Origin: a virus
Length of the DNA: 59,834 nucleotides
Reading direction: 5' to 3' (one strand)
Virus record (IMG/VR): IMGVR_UViG_3300048433_000120
Span: 1-59,834 of that record
The position numbers and the translations under genes were made by a program. The notes under the pieces were generated by a model. The model saw nothing but the letters and a program-made list of their open reading frames with translations. It had not been told where the DNA came from and made no database searches. This document shows positions 38,568 to 49,096 of the stretch, one piece after another (the stretch's first letter is position 1; every line of letters begins with the position of its first letter).

Positions 38568-40010
38568 ATGCAGTATAAGTTTAAAACCAAGCCTTATGAG
38601 CATCAGCTTGAGGCATTAAAAAGATCATGGAATAAGCGTGAATATGCTTATTTTATGGAAATGGGTACAGGTAAATCTAAAGTACTTATAGATAATATTG
38701 CACTTCTATATGATAAAGGTGGGATAAACGCGTCTATCATCGTAGCACCCAAAGGGGTCTATCGTAACTGGTCTGGAAAAGAAATACCTGCTCATATGCC
38801 TGACCATGTAGAACTAGAAGTTGGTGTATGGAATCCCGCACCTACGGTAAAACAAAAAGCAGAACTAATGAAGTTGTTCGAAGTTTCACCTGAACTTAAA
38901 ATATTAATTATTAATGTAGAAGCTTTTAGTACGAAAAAAGGCGTAGCTTTTGTTGAAAAGTTTATACTAGCTCACAACGCACTGATCGCGGTTGATGAAT
39001 CTACGACTATTAAGAATCCTAAAGCACAACGAACTAAGAACTTATTAAAATTAGCTCTTAATACAAAGTATCGTAGAATCCTTACAGGCTTTCCCGTAAC
39101 GCAATCACCGTTAGATTTATATAGCCAAAGTGCATTCTTATCTACACAGCTATTAGGTTACTCATCGTTTTATTCATTTCAAAACAGATATGCAAAAGTT
39201 ATTAATAGAAGTATGGGACAACGAACTTTTAGACAGGTGGTCGGTTATCAAAACTTAGAAGAACTTACAGAAAATGTAAATGAGTTCTCTTACAGAGTGC
39301 TAAAGAAAGAATGTTTAGACTTACCTGATAAAGTATATCAACGCAGAGAAGTTGAACTAACACCTGAACAAAAGAAAGTTTATAAACAATTAAAAGACTA
39401 TGCTATCGCACAATTAGAATCTAGTGAATTAGTAAGTGTTACTTCTGTTCTAACACAGATTCTTAGGCTACATCAAGTTGTTTGTGGTTTCGTTAAACAT
39501 GATCAAGGTGATGAAGTAGAAATTAAAAGCAATCGTTTAGATAGTTTATTAGATGTATTAGCAGAAACTCAAGGTAAAGTTATTATATGGGCTAATTATC
39601 AATACGATATTAAACGTATCTTAAAAACATTACAAGATACCGTGGGTACAGAAGCAGTAGCAACTTACTACGGTGAAACGTTAGATGAAGATAGACAACA
39701 AATAATTAAATCATTTCAAGATCCTGACTCACCGCTTACGTATTTAATTAGTAACGTACAAACAGGTGGTTATGGTATTACGTTGACCGAAGCAAGTACC
39801 GTGATTTATTATTCTAATAATTATGATTTAGAAAAACGTTTACAATCAGAAGATAGGGCTCACCGTATAGGTCAAACAAATAAAGTTACTTATATTGATT
39901 TAGTTGCTAAAGGAACGGTTGATGAAAAGATCGTAAAAGCTCTTAGAAATAAACTCGACCTAGCACAAGAAGTACTAGGAGATGAAAAGTGGAAAGACTG
40001 GATCGATTAA
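38568..40010 (+). CDS. SNF2-type SF2 DNA helicase
   Basis: 480 residues, the only plus-strand gene. Q-like YEHQLEALKRS, motif I FMEMGTGKSKVL, motif II ALIAVDESTTIKN (DEST in place of DEAH), motif III LTGFPVTQSP, motif V NVQTGGYGITLTEAS, motif VI QSEDRAHRIGQTNKV. Phages use such enzymes as replication or recombination helicases. Its stop codon TAA overlaps the TAA of the convergent late gene (TTAA, 40007-40010). The leader has only a weak ribosome site (AGAAAG). Confidence 0.88.
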   Translation: MQYKFKTKPYEHQLEALKRSWNKREYAYFMEMGTGKSKVLIDNIALLYDKGGINASIIVAPKGVYRNWSGKEIPAHMPDHVELEVGVWNPAPTVKQKAELMKLFEVSPELKILIINVEAFSTKKGVAFVEKFILAHNALIAVDESTTIKNPKAQRTKNLLKLALNTKYRRILTGFPVTQSPLDLYSQSAFLSTQLLGYSSFYSFQNRYAKVINRSMGQRTFRQVVGYQNLEELTENVNEFSYRVLKKECLDLPDKVYQRREVELTPEQKKVYKQLKDYAIAQLESSELVSVTSVLTQILRLHQVVCGFVKHDQGDEVEIKSNRLDSLLDVLAETQGKVIIWANYQYDIKRILKTLQDTVGTEAVATYYGETLDEDRQQIIKSFQDPDSPLTYLISNVQTGGYGITLTEASTVIYYSNNYDLEKRLQSEDRAHRIGQTNKVTYIDLVAKGTVDEKIVKALRNKLDLAQEVLGDEKWKDWID

Positions 40011-40765
40011 CGTAAAGACATCTGATACGCAATAGCAGCATTTGCAGCTTCTTGAGTGCTCTTATCAGAATTCATATTCATATAGTTTTGTAAATCTTTA
40101 TCGGATAATCCTCTGCCTGAGGTAGTACGATTATCAGAAACATCCCTACCTAAAACATCATTACTTAACTGAGATACAGCTGTTCTTACATTTGTTCCCA
40201 TAGGACTTGTAATATTATAAGCACCTTCACTATTTAGTACAGGATTTTCTCTTAAACTATTCATTATCATTTGTTTCATAGTTTCAGCATCCGTTAAAGG
40301 CATACCGTCTTCAGCATACAAAGGTCCACCCATTTCTCTTTTTAAGATTTTATCAACGACTTCAGGGTTTGTTCTTTGTAAAGCTTGTAATCCTGGATTT
40401 AATTCACCACCATCCGCCATCATCATAGGTTCTTCTTGACCGCTTTGCATAAGCATAGCTTTAGCGTTATCTAAAATATCAATAGCTGTACCAATATCAC
40501 CGTTTGCTCTACCTACGACTGCTTGAGCTAATGCTGCTCCATCTTGTTCTGCAGATACAGGTTCTTGTGGTCGTTCAGAAGGCATTTCTTGTCCTCCCAT
40601 CGGAGGCATAGCTCTTTGTTCCTCTACTACAGGAGGCATCGTTGGTTTTGTTCCACCCATAGATGCTAATCCACCCTGCATAGGATTCATAGGAGGTCTA
40701 GGAGGAACATTTTGTGTGCCCCCCATTGTTCGTATATTCATTAAATCTTCTATTCCGTTTGCCAT
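40007..40765 (-). CDS. Late virion-associated protein, Pro/Met/Gly-rich
   Basis: 252 residues. Low-complexity N-terminal half (PPRPPMNPMQGGLASMGG), then IGTAIDILDNAKAML, MMADGGELNPGLQAL and a helical end. Last gene of the late operon; such proteins accompany internal virion proteins in marine podoviruses. Exact function unknown. It ends convergent to the helicase gene with overlapping stops. Confidence 0.5.
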   Translation of the reverse strand: MANGIEDLMNIRTMGGTQNVPPRPPMNPMQGGLASMGGTKPTMPPVVEEQRAMPPMGGQEMPSERPQEPVSAEQDGAALAQAVVGRANGDIGTAIDILDNAKAMLMQSGQEEPMMMADGGELNPGLQALQRTNPEVVDKILKREMGGPLYAEDGMPLTDAETMKQMIMNSLRENPVLNSEGAYNITSPMGTNVRTAVSQLSNDVLGRDVSDNRTTSGRGLSDKDLQNYMNMNSDKSTQEAANAAIAYQMSLR

Positions 40766-40766
40766 T

Positions 40767-41774
40767 TTATCTCCGTGGTCTAAAGCCTGATTGGAACACT
40801 TGAGTAAGTGTATCGTTTTGTTGATTTAAGGGCAACCTTGATAGCCCACTATTTAACATGCTGTTACTCAAAGGACCTCCCCCTCTCATCCCTGTTGGTT
40901 GTTGTCTAAAAGGACTGTTTTCGAATCCTGGAGTACTACCAAATAAACTTGGATCCATTGGTCTTGTATACCCCGCCATAACATTATCTAAAGGTCGTTC
41001 ATAAGGAATAACTGTTTCGTATGATCTAGGTGCGGGGGGTGGTGGTCTAGGTACATAAACTTCTGGCGGTATTGTTTCTGCAGGTCCATCTCCTCCTCCT
41101 TCAACAAATCCAGGAGGTAATTCACCTGTTTCAGGATCTCTAACTATAACAGGGTTATTAGGATCTCCTGGAACTAAAACTAAATCTCCACCTGTTTCAG
41201 GATCAACGAAAGGATAATCAGGTAAGGGGATATCTGATACAGGAATATCCACATCAATTATATCGTCAGTAGGTAATTCGGGAGGATTAGTGTCGACAGG
41301 ATCAATAAAATCGTTTATATCAAAATCATATATACCTAAATCGGGGAGATTTACAAAAGGATCTGGTTCGGGGGTAGGTGTATTAAATACTTCTGTATAT
41401 GGATTATTAACAAACGTTGGTATATTAGGAATATTTGTTAAATCTATATCTTCAAAATTAAGATCAGGAGTAATAAAAGGTTGTCCGAATATTGTAGGAT
41501 TAAAATTTGTGTAATCGATATTAGGCACCGTTGGTATGTTAGGCATAGAAGGTGCTGTTGGTAATGAAGCTATCCCTTGTTCTGCTTCAGTTGCTTGTAT
41601 ATTTTTAAAATCAGCAACGTCAGCTTCGTATTGATCTGTTGCGTTACCTCTAGCAAGGTTCGCTTCTTTACGCATTTCCATAATATCAACAAGTTCAGGA
41701 TTCATTATTCCTGACATATCGAAATCTTCGAATTGGAACATATTGTTGTCGGTTGGTAATCTAAATCTAGCCAT
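40767..41774 (-). CDS. Late structural protein, Pro/Asp-rich
   Basis: 335 residues: helical N-terminus (~30-65), then a long Pro/Asp/Ile/Val/Asn-rich region (e.g. PTAPSMPNIPTVPNIDYTNF) that is probably extended, and a Gly/Arg-rich end. No enzymatic motif. It follows the largest internal protein without a gap, so an internal or injection-apparatus role is likely. Confidence 0.5.
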   Translation of the reverse strand: MARFRLPTDNNMFQFEDFDMSGIMNPELVDIMEMRKEANLARGNATDQYEADVADFKNIQATEAEQGIASLPTAPSMPNIPTVPNIDYTNFNPTIFGQPFITPDLNFEDIDLTNIPNIPTFVNNPYTEVFNTPTPEPDPFVNLPDLGIYDFDINDFIDPVDTNPPELPTDDIIDVDIPVSDIPLPDYPFVDPETGGDLVLVPGDPNNPVIVRDPETGELPPGFVEGGGDGPAETIPPEVYVPRPPPPAPRSYETVIPYERPLDNVMAGYTRPMDPSLFGSTPGFENSPFRQQPTGMRGGGPLSNSMLNSGLSRLPLNQQNDTLTQVFQSGFRPRR

Positions 41775-44700
41775 TATTGAAATGCTCCTACAAATGGGTC
41801 TATCGTATCTGAAGACTCTTCTATCGCAGTGCTTAAACTGAGATCGGGTTTATTACGTTTAGGTTGTGTTTTTGTTTCTGTATCATAATCTTCTAAATCA
41901 TTAGCTAAATCTTGTGTAGCGACTGTTCCATATGAAGTTAAAAATCTTATAAAATTTTGTGCTCTTACTCGACCTTCTGCGTAATTCATAGTCATTCTAA
42001 ATAATTCAGGATCTAGTAACATTTTACCAATAAATCTTCGACTAGCTTCATTAGTTCGTTTTTCTGCCGCGTTAACTCGTCTACCAAACTGTGTAAGTGG
42101 TGGGATAATAAACTTTTTAATATATTCAATTTTAGTAGCAGGAGCTTCTCGTAATATAGCTTGTTCTGCAGCTGATGAAACAGCAGGTCCAACTTCTTTT
42201 TGAACAATATTATTCAATCTTTTAAATAATTTAATATATTCTTTACCTTCTTTACCTAATAACGGTGTAATAAAATTATCAAACGTTAATACAGGTCCAG
42301 TAACGTCTTGTGGTCCAAATCCTTCTGTAATTAATCTATTTAAAGCAACAGGATCAATTTCTGTTCCTCCAGCAATACCTTGTTTAGGTTTTAATATAAA
42401 CTGATTTATATAACGTTTTGTAACTGCCGCAACTTGTTCTTTCAATTCAGGATTATCTTTTATTAAATTCATCAAATATTTTTGATCTTCTAATATCTGT
42501 CCTGAAAGTTTTTGTGTTTTACCTGTTTCTAATAACAACTCCACAACGTTTGCAGCACTGGGGTTAGGGTTAGTCGCACTACCAAATCTTGCACGTAAAA
42601 ACTGAATCGTATCTTCATTCTTTTGTAATTGTTGGATAACGTTTTTCTCGAACTGTTTAGGACTAAAGTCAAACATTTTATAATTATCACCAAATATTTC
42701 TTTTAAAGTACCTCTATGTAATTTCATAAATTCACGATAATCTTTAGCGATTTGTAAAGGTGTTTTATCTGCTTGATCTAAAATATTACGTTGAACATAA
42801 GATGCAATACCTTTTTGTATATCTAATACTTCGTCGGAACCTTCTTCACGTAAAACTTTCATTAATTGACCAACTCGAGTATTAACGTTACTGCCTGACG
42901 TGCTTGAACCTAATAAAAAATCTACAACTTTTTCAGGCTGTTGTTGGTTTAAACTTCTAAATATTTCTGAATTACTTAATTGAATTGCTTCTTTTTGATT
43001 AGACCAAGCACCTTTTAAATCTTCTCCGTAACCTGTGTTTTGTTTATACTCACGTAAAGATTTTTTAGTTACGTTTATGCCTTGAGCTTCCATCTGAGCT
43101 TTTGCCCCCTCATCTATTAAAGCATTTATCTGTTTTTCTATACCACGTTCTAAGTTTCTAGCAAACCCAACAGCTCCTTTTAAGTTAGGATTGTTACTAG
43201 CGAAATCATTTAAAACTACACGAGCATTGTTTAATTCTTGTAATGTAAAATTAGGACTTTCAAAACCTTCTTTACCTAATCCTTGTAGTCTTTTTAGAAC
43301 TGCACCACCTTCTGTACCTAACATTTGCATTAAAACATCTTTTGATTCTTTAGAATCTAAACTACGTAATAATTGATCTGATTGTCTTTTAGTAGATTTA
43401 GACCAAGCGGTAGCAGGAGCTCTTGTATACCCTGCACCTGTTGTTAAATCAGCATATAGTGGGTTGTTTAAAGAATCTGACCAAGCTTGATTGAAAGGTT
43501 TGATATAATTTTCTCTTATTTCATTCAAACGTGTACGTGTACGAGGAAACATTCCTTCTCCTGCTTTTGCGTCATCTACTTGTCTAAGTAATGTTTGACC
43601 TGCAACTGCAGGATCTTCAGCACCGATTAAATTATTACGCATATTAGTAATAGCGGCTCTTGAATTTTCTTCAAAAGCTAAAACATCTTGTTCTACTAAA
43701 TTACGTATACCTTGACTTGTTGTTGCACCTGTAGCACCCGAAGTTGCTAAATCAGGTCCTATTTCAGCATTTAATGCTTTGAGAAAATCATCTATAACTT
43801 GTTGATTTCCATTTTTAATTTGTTGGTATAAAGCAGCTAAAGTTTCGTCATCAGCATTTTTTAAAAAAATATTTTCTAAATCAGCAGCTTCTATAATACC
43901 TGTTGCTGAAGCTAATGTTGGGTTATATTTTTTAATTTCTACCCCTGTACGAGAAGCTAATTCAGCAATAGCGTCGTTTATTTCTTGTACCGATCCAGCA
44001 TTACCATATAAAATTCCTTTAGGGCTACTAGCTACTCCTCCTTCAGAAGCTCTAGCTTGTCGCATTAACTCATCTATTTTTTCGAAGAACTCAGGCGGAA
44101 CATCTTTTCCTGTTGCATTTCTCCATAATTTAGGAATAATATTTGTTGCTACACCGATAGTAGACGTACCTGCAAAAGCTAAAGCACCAATCATTCCCGA
44201 TTCTTTTAAAATATCCATAAAATCTCTATCATGAGCTCCCGCTACTACTCCTGCAGTCAATCTTACAAGATCTCCACCTGCCGCACCAGCGGCTGATAAA
44301 CCTGAAATACCTAAAACTTGACCTGCTCGTCGAATAACTCCTGGATCTTTAGTTACATCTTTTCCTCTTAGTAAAGGTTCAAACTTTTTAGCTCCATAAA
44401 CTGTAAGAGCGATATCTGTTGCAATCGCAGGAACTTCATTTATTAAAAATTTGTATGTATCTTCCGCAGTAACATAAGGTGTGTTTACTAACTGTTCTTC
44501 ATCAGAACCTTTTGCTTTATAAACTAACCCTAATGAAGGCTTACTTGGATTTATATATCGATAAGTTCCGTCTAAACCATATTGATTACCGATAAATTCA
44601 ATATCTTCTTTTGTTAAATTACGTGGAGCTAAACCTATTTTAGTTCTAAACCCTGCTTGATCGCCAAAGTTATCAAAAGTTATTTCTTTAGCAGGATCAA

Positions 44701-45151
44701 AACCAAATGCAGCAATCTCTTTAGCTTTTTCAATACCAAAAGGAGCTTGAGGTTCAAAAGGTCGATAATCGTCAGGATAGTTACCGCGTACGAAAGCTTC
44801 TTGACTACGTTGTTGACCCTCACCTGAATTAAAATAATCTACTTGTCGCATATATTCAGGATGACGCTCATACATATCGTATTCGATTGGAGCTCTGTTA
44901 TAAGGTTTTACTCGATTTTCGAAATCAACAGAAGCTTCAATTTCATTCATTGTATTTTGATCAAACAGTTCTCTTGCATTAGCATTAAGTTCAGGACTAA
45001 AGATAATAGCCGCTGATTGTAATTCTTGGGGAGAAAGCACCTGTCCGTAAGTAACGTTGGGGTTATTAGTAAGAGCTTGTGTGCCTAATTCTAGTGCTGC
45101 TTTATTTCTATCTTCAATAAAAGCGTCGTATTGTGCTTGTGTTGAACTCAT
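41774..45151 (-). CDS. Large internal virion / DNA-ejection protein
   Basis: 1125 residues, the largest product. Mostly helical; a Gly/Ala-rich, membrane-compatible segment at ~270-350 (GISGLSAAGAAGGDLVRLTA and MIGALAFAGTSTIGVAT) could insert in the host envelope. I see no lysozyme or transglycosylase motif. Length, position and composition fit T7 gp16-type ejection proteins. One-base overlap with its downstream neighbour. Confidence 0.6.
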   Translation of the reverse strand: MSSTQAQYDAFIEDRNKAALELGTQALTNNPNVTYGQVLSPQELQSAAIIFSPELNANARELFDQNTMNEIEASVDFENRVKPYNRAPIEYDMYERHPEYMRQVDYFNSGEGQQRSQEAFVRGNYPDDYRPFEPQAPFGIEKAKEIAAFGFDPAKEITFDNFGDQAGFRTKIGLAPRNLTKEDIEFIGNQYGLDGTYRYINPSKPSLGLVYKAKGSDEEQLVNTPYVTAEDTYKFLINEVPAIATDIALTVYGAKKFEPLLRGKDVTKDPGVIRRAGQVLGISGLSAAGAAGGDLVRLTAGVVAGAHDRDFMDILKESGMIGALAFAGTSTIGVATNIIPKLWRNATGKDVPPEFFEKIDELMRQARASEGGVASSPKGILYGNAGSVQEINDAIAELASRTGVEIKKYNPTLASATGIIEAADLENIFLKNADDETLAALYQQIKNGNQQVIDDFLKALNAEIGPDLATSGATGATTSQGIRNLVEQDVLAFEENSRAAITNMRNNLIGAEDPAVAGQTLLRQVDDAKAGEGMFPRTRTRLNEIRENYIKPFNQAWSDSLNNPLYADLTTGAGYTRAPATAWSKSTKRQSDQLLRSLDSKESKDVLMQMLGTEGGAVLKRLQGLGKEGFESPNFTLQELNNARVVLNDFASNNPNLKGAVGFARNLERGIEKQINALIDEGAKAQMEAQGINVTKKSLREYKQNTGYGEDLKGAWSNQKEAIQLSNSEIFRSLNQQQPEKVVDFLLGSSTSGSNVNTRVGQLMKVLREEGSDEVLDIQKGIASYVQRNILDQADKTPLQIAKDYREFMKLHRGTLKEIFGDNYKMFDFSPKQFEKNVIQQLQKNEDTIQFLRARFGSATNPNPSAANVVELLLETGKTQKLSGQILEDQKYLMNLIKDNPELKEQVAAVTKRYINQFILKPKQGIAGGTEIDPVALNRLITEGFGPQDVTGPVLTFDNFITPLLGKEGKEYIKLFKRLNNIVQKEVGPAVSSAAEQAILREAPATKIEYIKKFIIPPLTQFGRRVNAAEKRTNEASRRFIGKMLLDPELFRMTMNYAEGRVRAQNFIRFLTSYGTVATQDLANDLEDYDTETKTQPKRNKPDLSLSTAIEESSDTIDPFVGAFQ

Positions 45152-45154
45152 AAT

Positions 45155-46828
45155 CTACTGAGTTAAGTCCCTTATTTTTTGTATTTCGAAACTATATTCT
45201 TTATTAGGATCTATTGGGTCTCCAGGACGGACGGCTGTTTTTTGATTTTTTCTATCGAAATAAATCCCCTCATGTTGTTGCCATTGGTTTACTTGAGGAA
45301 TATTTCCGTATCTTTGATAAAAAGGTTTATATGTATAAGTATCGTAATCTAACCATTGAGCAGTATCTTTACCCTCTGCATCAGGTTTAACCATAGGGTT
45401 ATAATACATAGAAACAACTGATTGAAATTTAGGATCTAGTATATCGTATCGAGACATACCGTTAGTAGGTAATGCTACTTGTGTTTCAGCATCTAATCCT
45501 CTTACTAATTGATCTCCGAAACGAAGTAAATTATCGTTTAATACTTTTGGATCTTGCGTACTACCAAAACCAACAATTTGTAAATGGTAGGCTAAATCTT
45601 TATCCGATAACGTTCTACCTGTCTGTCCGTTTGCCGCAGCAGCCATATAAGCTAATTGTAAAAAATTTGCACGAGTTGCTACGTTTGCGTAAGCAGTTTC
45701 ACCTAATATTTGTCTTATATCAGTACCTGTTGCATTTTCAAAATCAGCAGTGGCTTGATTAATTTGATCTTCATCACCCGATTTAATAGCGTTATATAAT
45801 TTTCTAGCGTTATCCCCTGTTCCTAATAAAGTACCGCCTCTATTATCACTACTAAAATAACCTTCGATACCTGCGTCACCTCCTGCGGCTGTTGCTATTA
45901 CATCAAAATTAACTAAAGCACTATTTGCTATGTTAGCTAAAGCAGCAACCGTTGTTGTACCCGCTTTAGTTGGATCATTAATACCTTCTTGTAACATTTC
46001 TATTGTTGAATTAGATACGTTTAACATACTAGTGACTGCTTGATCTCTAGCTGTTAGTTTTTTATTAGTTTCTCTTAACTCTGTATAATTAGGATTTTTA
46101 AATATATCTACAGCACTACCTTTACCTGAATCTAATTTAGAAGGATCAACCCAATTAGGTCCTGCGGGTCTAAAACCATTCTCATCTGCATCAGGGTGTT
46201 CAGGATCATTTATAAAAGCAACTCCTGCTTGTGGTCCTTTGCTTTGTACAAATCCTGGACGGATATCAACTACTCCTGTTCTTGCTGCGTCAGAATCTTG
46301 TAAGTTTAAAAATGCAGCAGTTCCATTATCTAATTGATTTTTAATAAAAGCTGATCTTGCTGTTTCTGTTCGAGCATCTTTAGTAGCGTCGGCTTTACGC
46401 ATAGCCATATAAGTACTTGCATAATCTTTTGCTCCTCTTCCCATTTGAGAACTAGCTACAATATTAGCTATTTCATCTAAGCCAAAAGTATTGGCTTCTG
46501 CTCGTGGTCCGTATAGTTTATAAGCGTCTAAGGAAGCCTGTTCTACATCACTTATATTTTTAGGATCAGCTCCTAAATTTTGTAAATATTGTTCGTCTGT
46601 TAATGTTTCAGGTTTTCCTTGAAACATATCCATAATACCACCGACTAAAAAAGGTGCTAGTGGTGCAAACTTTTCTTTAGTTGTTGGTTCTAAGGGACGT
46701 CTTTGTGGAGCAGGACGTCTAGCTGTAGGAAATCTAACAGCCGCAGGACTCAACTTCACACTAGTTATTCCTCCTCCACCGCCTTGTTGTGGATTAAGAG
46801 ATGCGGGACCTATAAATGGTAAAGCCAT
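45155..46828 (-). CDS. Internal virion protein, medium size
   Basis: 557 residues. Gly-rich, basic N-terminus (PQQGGGGGITSV, RRPAPQRRPLEP), then a helical body (ALANIANSALVNFDVIATAA) and a C-terminus with Trp/Tyr. The position between two other internal-type proteins suggests a component of the ejected core. No catalytic motif. Shares one base with the upstream gene. Confidence 0.55.
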   Translation of the reverse strand: MALPFIGPASLNPQQGGGGGITSVKLSPAAVRFPTARRPAPQRRPLEPTTKEKFAPLAPFLVGGIMDMFQGKPETLTDEQYLQNLGADPKNISDVEQASLDAYKLYGPRAEANTFGLDEIANIVASSQMGRGAKDYASTYMAMRKADATKDARTETARSAFIKNQLDNGTAAFLNLQDSDAARTGVVDIRPGFVQSKGPQAGVAFINDPEHPDADENGFRPAGPNWVDPSKLDSGKGSAVDIFKNPNYTELRETNKKLTARDQAVTSMLNVSNSTIEMLQEGINDPTKAGTTTVAALANIANSALVNFDVIATAAGGDAGIEGYFSSDNRGGTLLGTGDNARKLYNAIKSGDEDQINQATADFENATGTDIRQILGETAYANVATRANFLQLAYMAAAANGQTGRTLSDKDLAYHLQIVGFGSTQDPKVLNDNLLRFGDQLVRGLDAETQVALPTNGMSRYDILDPKFQSVVSMYYNPMVKPDAEGKDTAQWLDYDTYTYKPFYQRYGNIPQVNQWQQHEGIYFDRKNQKTAVRPGDPIDPNKEYSFEIQKIRDLTQ

Positions 46829-47958
46829 TATCCGTAAAAGCTAAAGCCACCTAACCCACCGAAAAATGGATTAGTTTGGTTGTTAATTGACCCCGCTGTA
46901 GACGGAGCATACATAGAATTGGTTGTTGGATTAGCACCTGCAAAACCGTAACCACCTGCCAACGGTCCAAGAGCCGCGGTAATCGAACCAACGTTTTGTA
47001 ATGTTTGCATCGGTAAATTGTATTGACCTGTAAAGTTTTGATAACCGAGATCCATGAGAGATTGTTGTCTACCTCTACCTAATCCGCCCAATGCTAACTG
47101 TTGGTTAATATCGTTTTGTTGTAATCCTTGTAATGCGGGAGCCATACTACCGTATTGTTGCCCGAGTTGACCAAAGCCTTGTGAGAACTGAGAACCTAAA
47201 CCTGCTAAGCCTTGACCACCTTGTAACCCCATACCAAAGACTCCTTGACCTAGTTGAGATTGAAGACCTGCTAATTGTGCTTGTCTATTTTGTTGTGATT
47301 CAAACGCTTGTTGTGCTCTATTAGCTGAATCTTGGAAACCGCCTGAACGTATACCTGCGATAGCTTCTGCTGCTCCACGTTCTTGTTGTCTAGCTAACTC
47401 ACCTTGAGCTAACCTACCACGTGACCCACCGAAAGCTCCAGAAGATACAGCTCTATCTCTAAGAGCCATATCTTGTTGTGCTCCTTGTCGGTCTAAATCT
47501 GTAAGTGTTTGTTGAACAACTGCATCTTCGAAAGGATTATAAAAACTACCTATACCACGTGGGTCAAAAGCTCGTGCAGAACCCATCCCTGTAATATTCG
47601 CTTGAGCAGTTAAATCTCTACCGCTTCTTAAACCTTGAGATATTTCGTCAGCACCACGTACCGTTCCTGCTCTAGAAACATCTGCGGCTTCGCTTAGTAA
47701 ATTTGCTTGTTCGCCTAAATATGGTCTATAACTACCAATAGCCGCGTCTTGTAAATCCATTGCATATCTTTCTCTAGGATCAAATTGAGCTACTCGTGGA
47801 CCTGTATAAGTAAACGGACTACTATCAGGTCTACCTAAGTTATTGAACTGGTCATCTAAAAACGTTCTTGCATAAGGAAAAATACCTGATTGTAAAAGAT
47901 CACCTATATAACCCGCGGGGGCTTGACTTGAATATTCTTGTTCTTCTCTAGTTGCCAT
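46828..47958 (-). CDS. Gln/Gly-rich internal virion protein
   Basis: 376 residues. MATREEQEYSSQAPAGYIGD, then FYNPFEDAVVQQTLTDLDRQ and AFGGSRGRLAQGEL, followed by a Gln/Gly/Leu-rich helical region (GLQSQLGQGVFGMG). This pattern is common in marine podovirus internal core proteins. Expected to be packaged inside the capsid and ejected with the DNA. Confidence 0.6.
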   Translation of the reverse strand: MATREEQEYSSQAPAGYIGDLLQSGIFPYARTFLDDQFNNLGRPDSSPFTYTGPRVAQFDPRERYAMDLQDAAIGSYRPYLGEQANLLSEAADVSRAGTVRGADEISQGLRSGRDLTAQANITGMGSARAFDPRGIGSFYNPFEDAVVQQTLTDLDRQGAQQDMALRDRAVSSGAFGGSRGRLAQGELARQQERGAAEAIAGIRSGGFQDSANRAQQAFESQQNRQAQLAGLQSQLGQGVFGMGLQGGQGLAGLGSQFSQGFGQLGQQYGSMAPALQGLQQNDINQQLALGGLGRGRQQSLMDLGYQNFTGQYNLPMQTLQNVGSITAALGPLAGGYGFAGANPTTNSMYAPSTAGSINNQTNPFFGGLGGFSFYG

Positions 47959-47961
47959 AAA

Positions 47962-48894
47962 TTATCCGTATCTTTTATTTCCCATTTTATTAAACGCGTC
48001 TAAACGAGCTAAACCTTTAGCATGACTACCACCACCTGCAGCATCAACTGCGGCTTTAGAAAGCATATATTCACCGTTACTTGCCATTACAGGTATAAGG
48101 TCATCTTTAGGACCTCCTGGACCTCTCATCTGTCCTCCGTGAGGCATGAACATCGGTCTTTGTAATGCTTTACCTTGATTAGCAAAAGTTACTTTAGAAC
48201 CACCAATCGGTTGTATATTCATTTGTGCTGATCTTCTACGTGTTGAATTTCCTGGAAGTGTTTGTGTTCTAACCATACTACCTTTACGTTCAGGTTTATC
48301 GGTCATTAAAGTAGCGAGAACTTTAGTTAATGAACCTACTCCTGTTTGAAATAATTCAGGATCTGTTGCGGCTATATTAAGAACTTTTTGTATTCCTGTT
48401 TGTTCCTGACCTACTTCTGGATCAGACATATCACCTATAGAGGGTTTTAATTCATTTTGATCCATACTTATTTCTAAAGCATCTGGAGACGATGGATCCA
48501 TAGGTTCTATTTCATCAAAATTTATACCTTCAGGACTTGTTAAATCATCCATAGATAAACCTAAGATATCTAAAATACCTCCATTGCTTTTATTTTGAAC
48601 AGCTCCACCTAATGCAAGACTAGCTAAACCTTCTAAATCAACTCCTGCTTCTTGCAACATCATCATTAATTGTTCTTCTTCAGTTAAGTTTTGTGGTTCT
48701 GCTATATTTTCAGTTTCGAAATCTCCAAAATCTTGTACATCACTTCCTTCAACAGGAGTAACTTGAATATCTCCTCCAGGTTGTAATGTAGGTGCTGTAC
48801 CACTACCAATAGGGGCTTTAGGATCATTACGCGTATTAGCTGCGTATTTAGTTACTGCTAGTGTGGTTAAGGCAGGAATAAGAAACTGTAACAC
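47962..48894 (-). CDS. Late virion protein with conserved C-terminal motif
   Basis: 310 residues, GTG start at 48894 overlapping the upstream stop as TAGTG. N-terminal hydrophobic stretch (MLQFLIPALTTLAVTKYA), acidic middle, and a C-terminal segment (GPGGPKDDLIPVMASNGEYM and LSKAAVDAAGGG) that recurs in virion proteins of many phages. Likely part of the internal core or tail. Confidence 0.55.
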   Translation of the reverse strand: MLQFLIPALTTLAVTKYAANTRNDPKAPIGSGTAPTLQPGGDIQVTPVEGSDVQDFGDFETENIAEPQNLTEEEQLMMMLQEAGVDLEGLASLALGGAVQNKSNGGILDILGLSMDDLTSPEGINFDEIEPMDPSSPDALEISMDQNELKPSIGDMSDPEVGQEQTGIQKVLNIAATDPELFQTGVGSLTKVLATLMTDKPERKGSMVRTQTLPGNSTRRRSAQMNIQPIGGSKVTFANQGKALQRPMFMPHGGQMRGPGGPKDDLIPVMASNGEYMLSKAAVDAAGGGSHAKGLARLDAFNKMGNKRYG

Positions 48895-49001
48895 TAGAAC
48901 CTACTCCTAGCTTTTGTTTTCTTGCCTTTAGACGAATAAATTACGAAGTCAGAACGACGACCTTTATTCTTTTTGTATGTCTTTTTATCAACTCCAACCA
49001 T
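48894..49001 (-). CDS. 35-residue basic protein
   Basis: Starts MVGVDKKTYKKNKGRRSDF and is Lys/Arg-rich throughout. GAGGAAAC lies just before the ATG, and the stop overlaps the next start (TAGTG), so translation is coupled. Likely a small DNA- or virion-associated protein; the basic charge is the only hint. Confidence 0.5.
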   Translation of the reverse strand: MVGVDKKTYKKNKGRRSDFVIYSSKGKKTKARSRF

Positions 49002-49096
49002 TGTTTCCTCAGCGTTTATAAACGTTTTGCGAGTTATAGCTCACCCCGTAAACTGCAGCACATGGCTGAATATTTGATTATATATCAAAGAAAGGA

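Noticed and set aside
42013-42207. Leu/Lys-rich minus-strand ORF within the 1125-residue gene
   Set aside because: An out-of-frame shadow of a long clear gene.
49002-49096. Promoter or attachment site in the gap with CGTTTATAAACG
   Set aside because: Only a short palindrome and an AT-rich TTGATATATAATCAA stretch; no convincing -35/-10 pair or repeat elsewhere.
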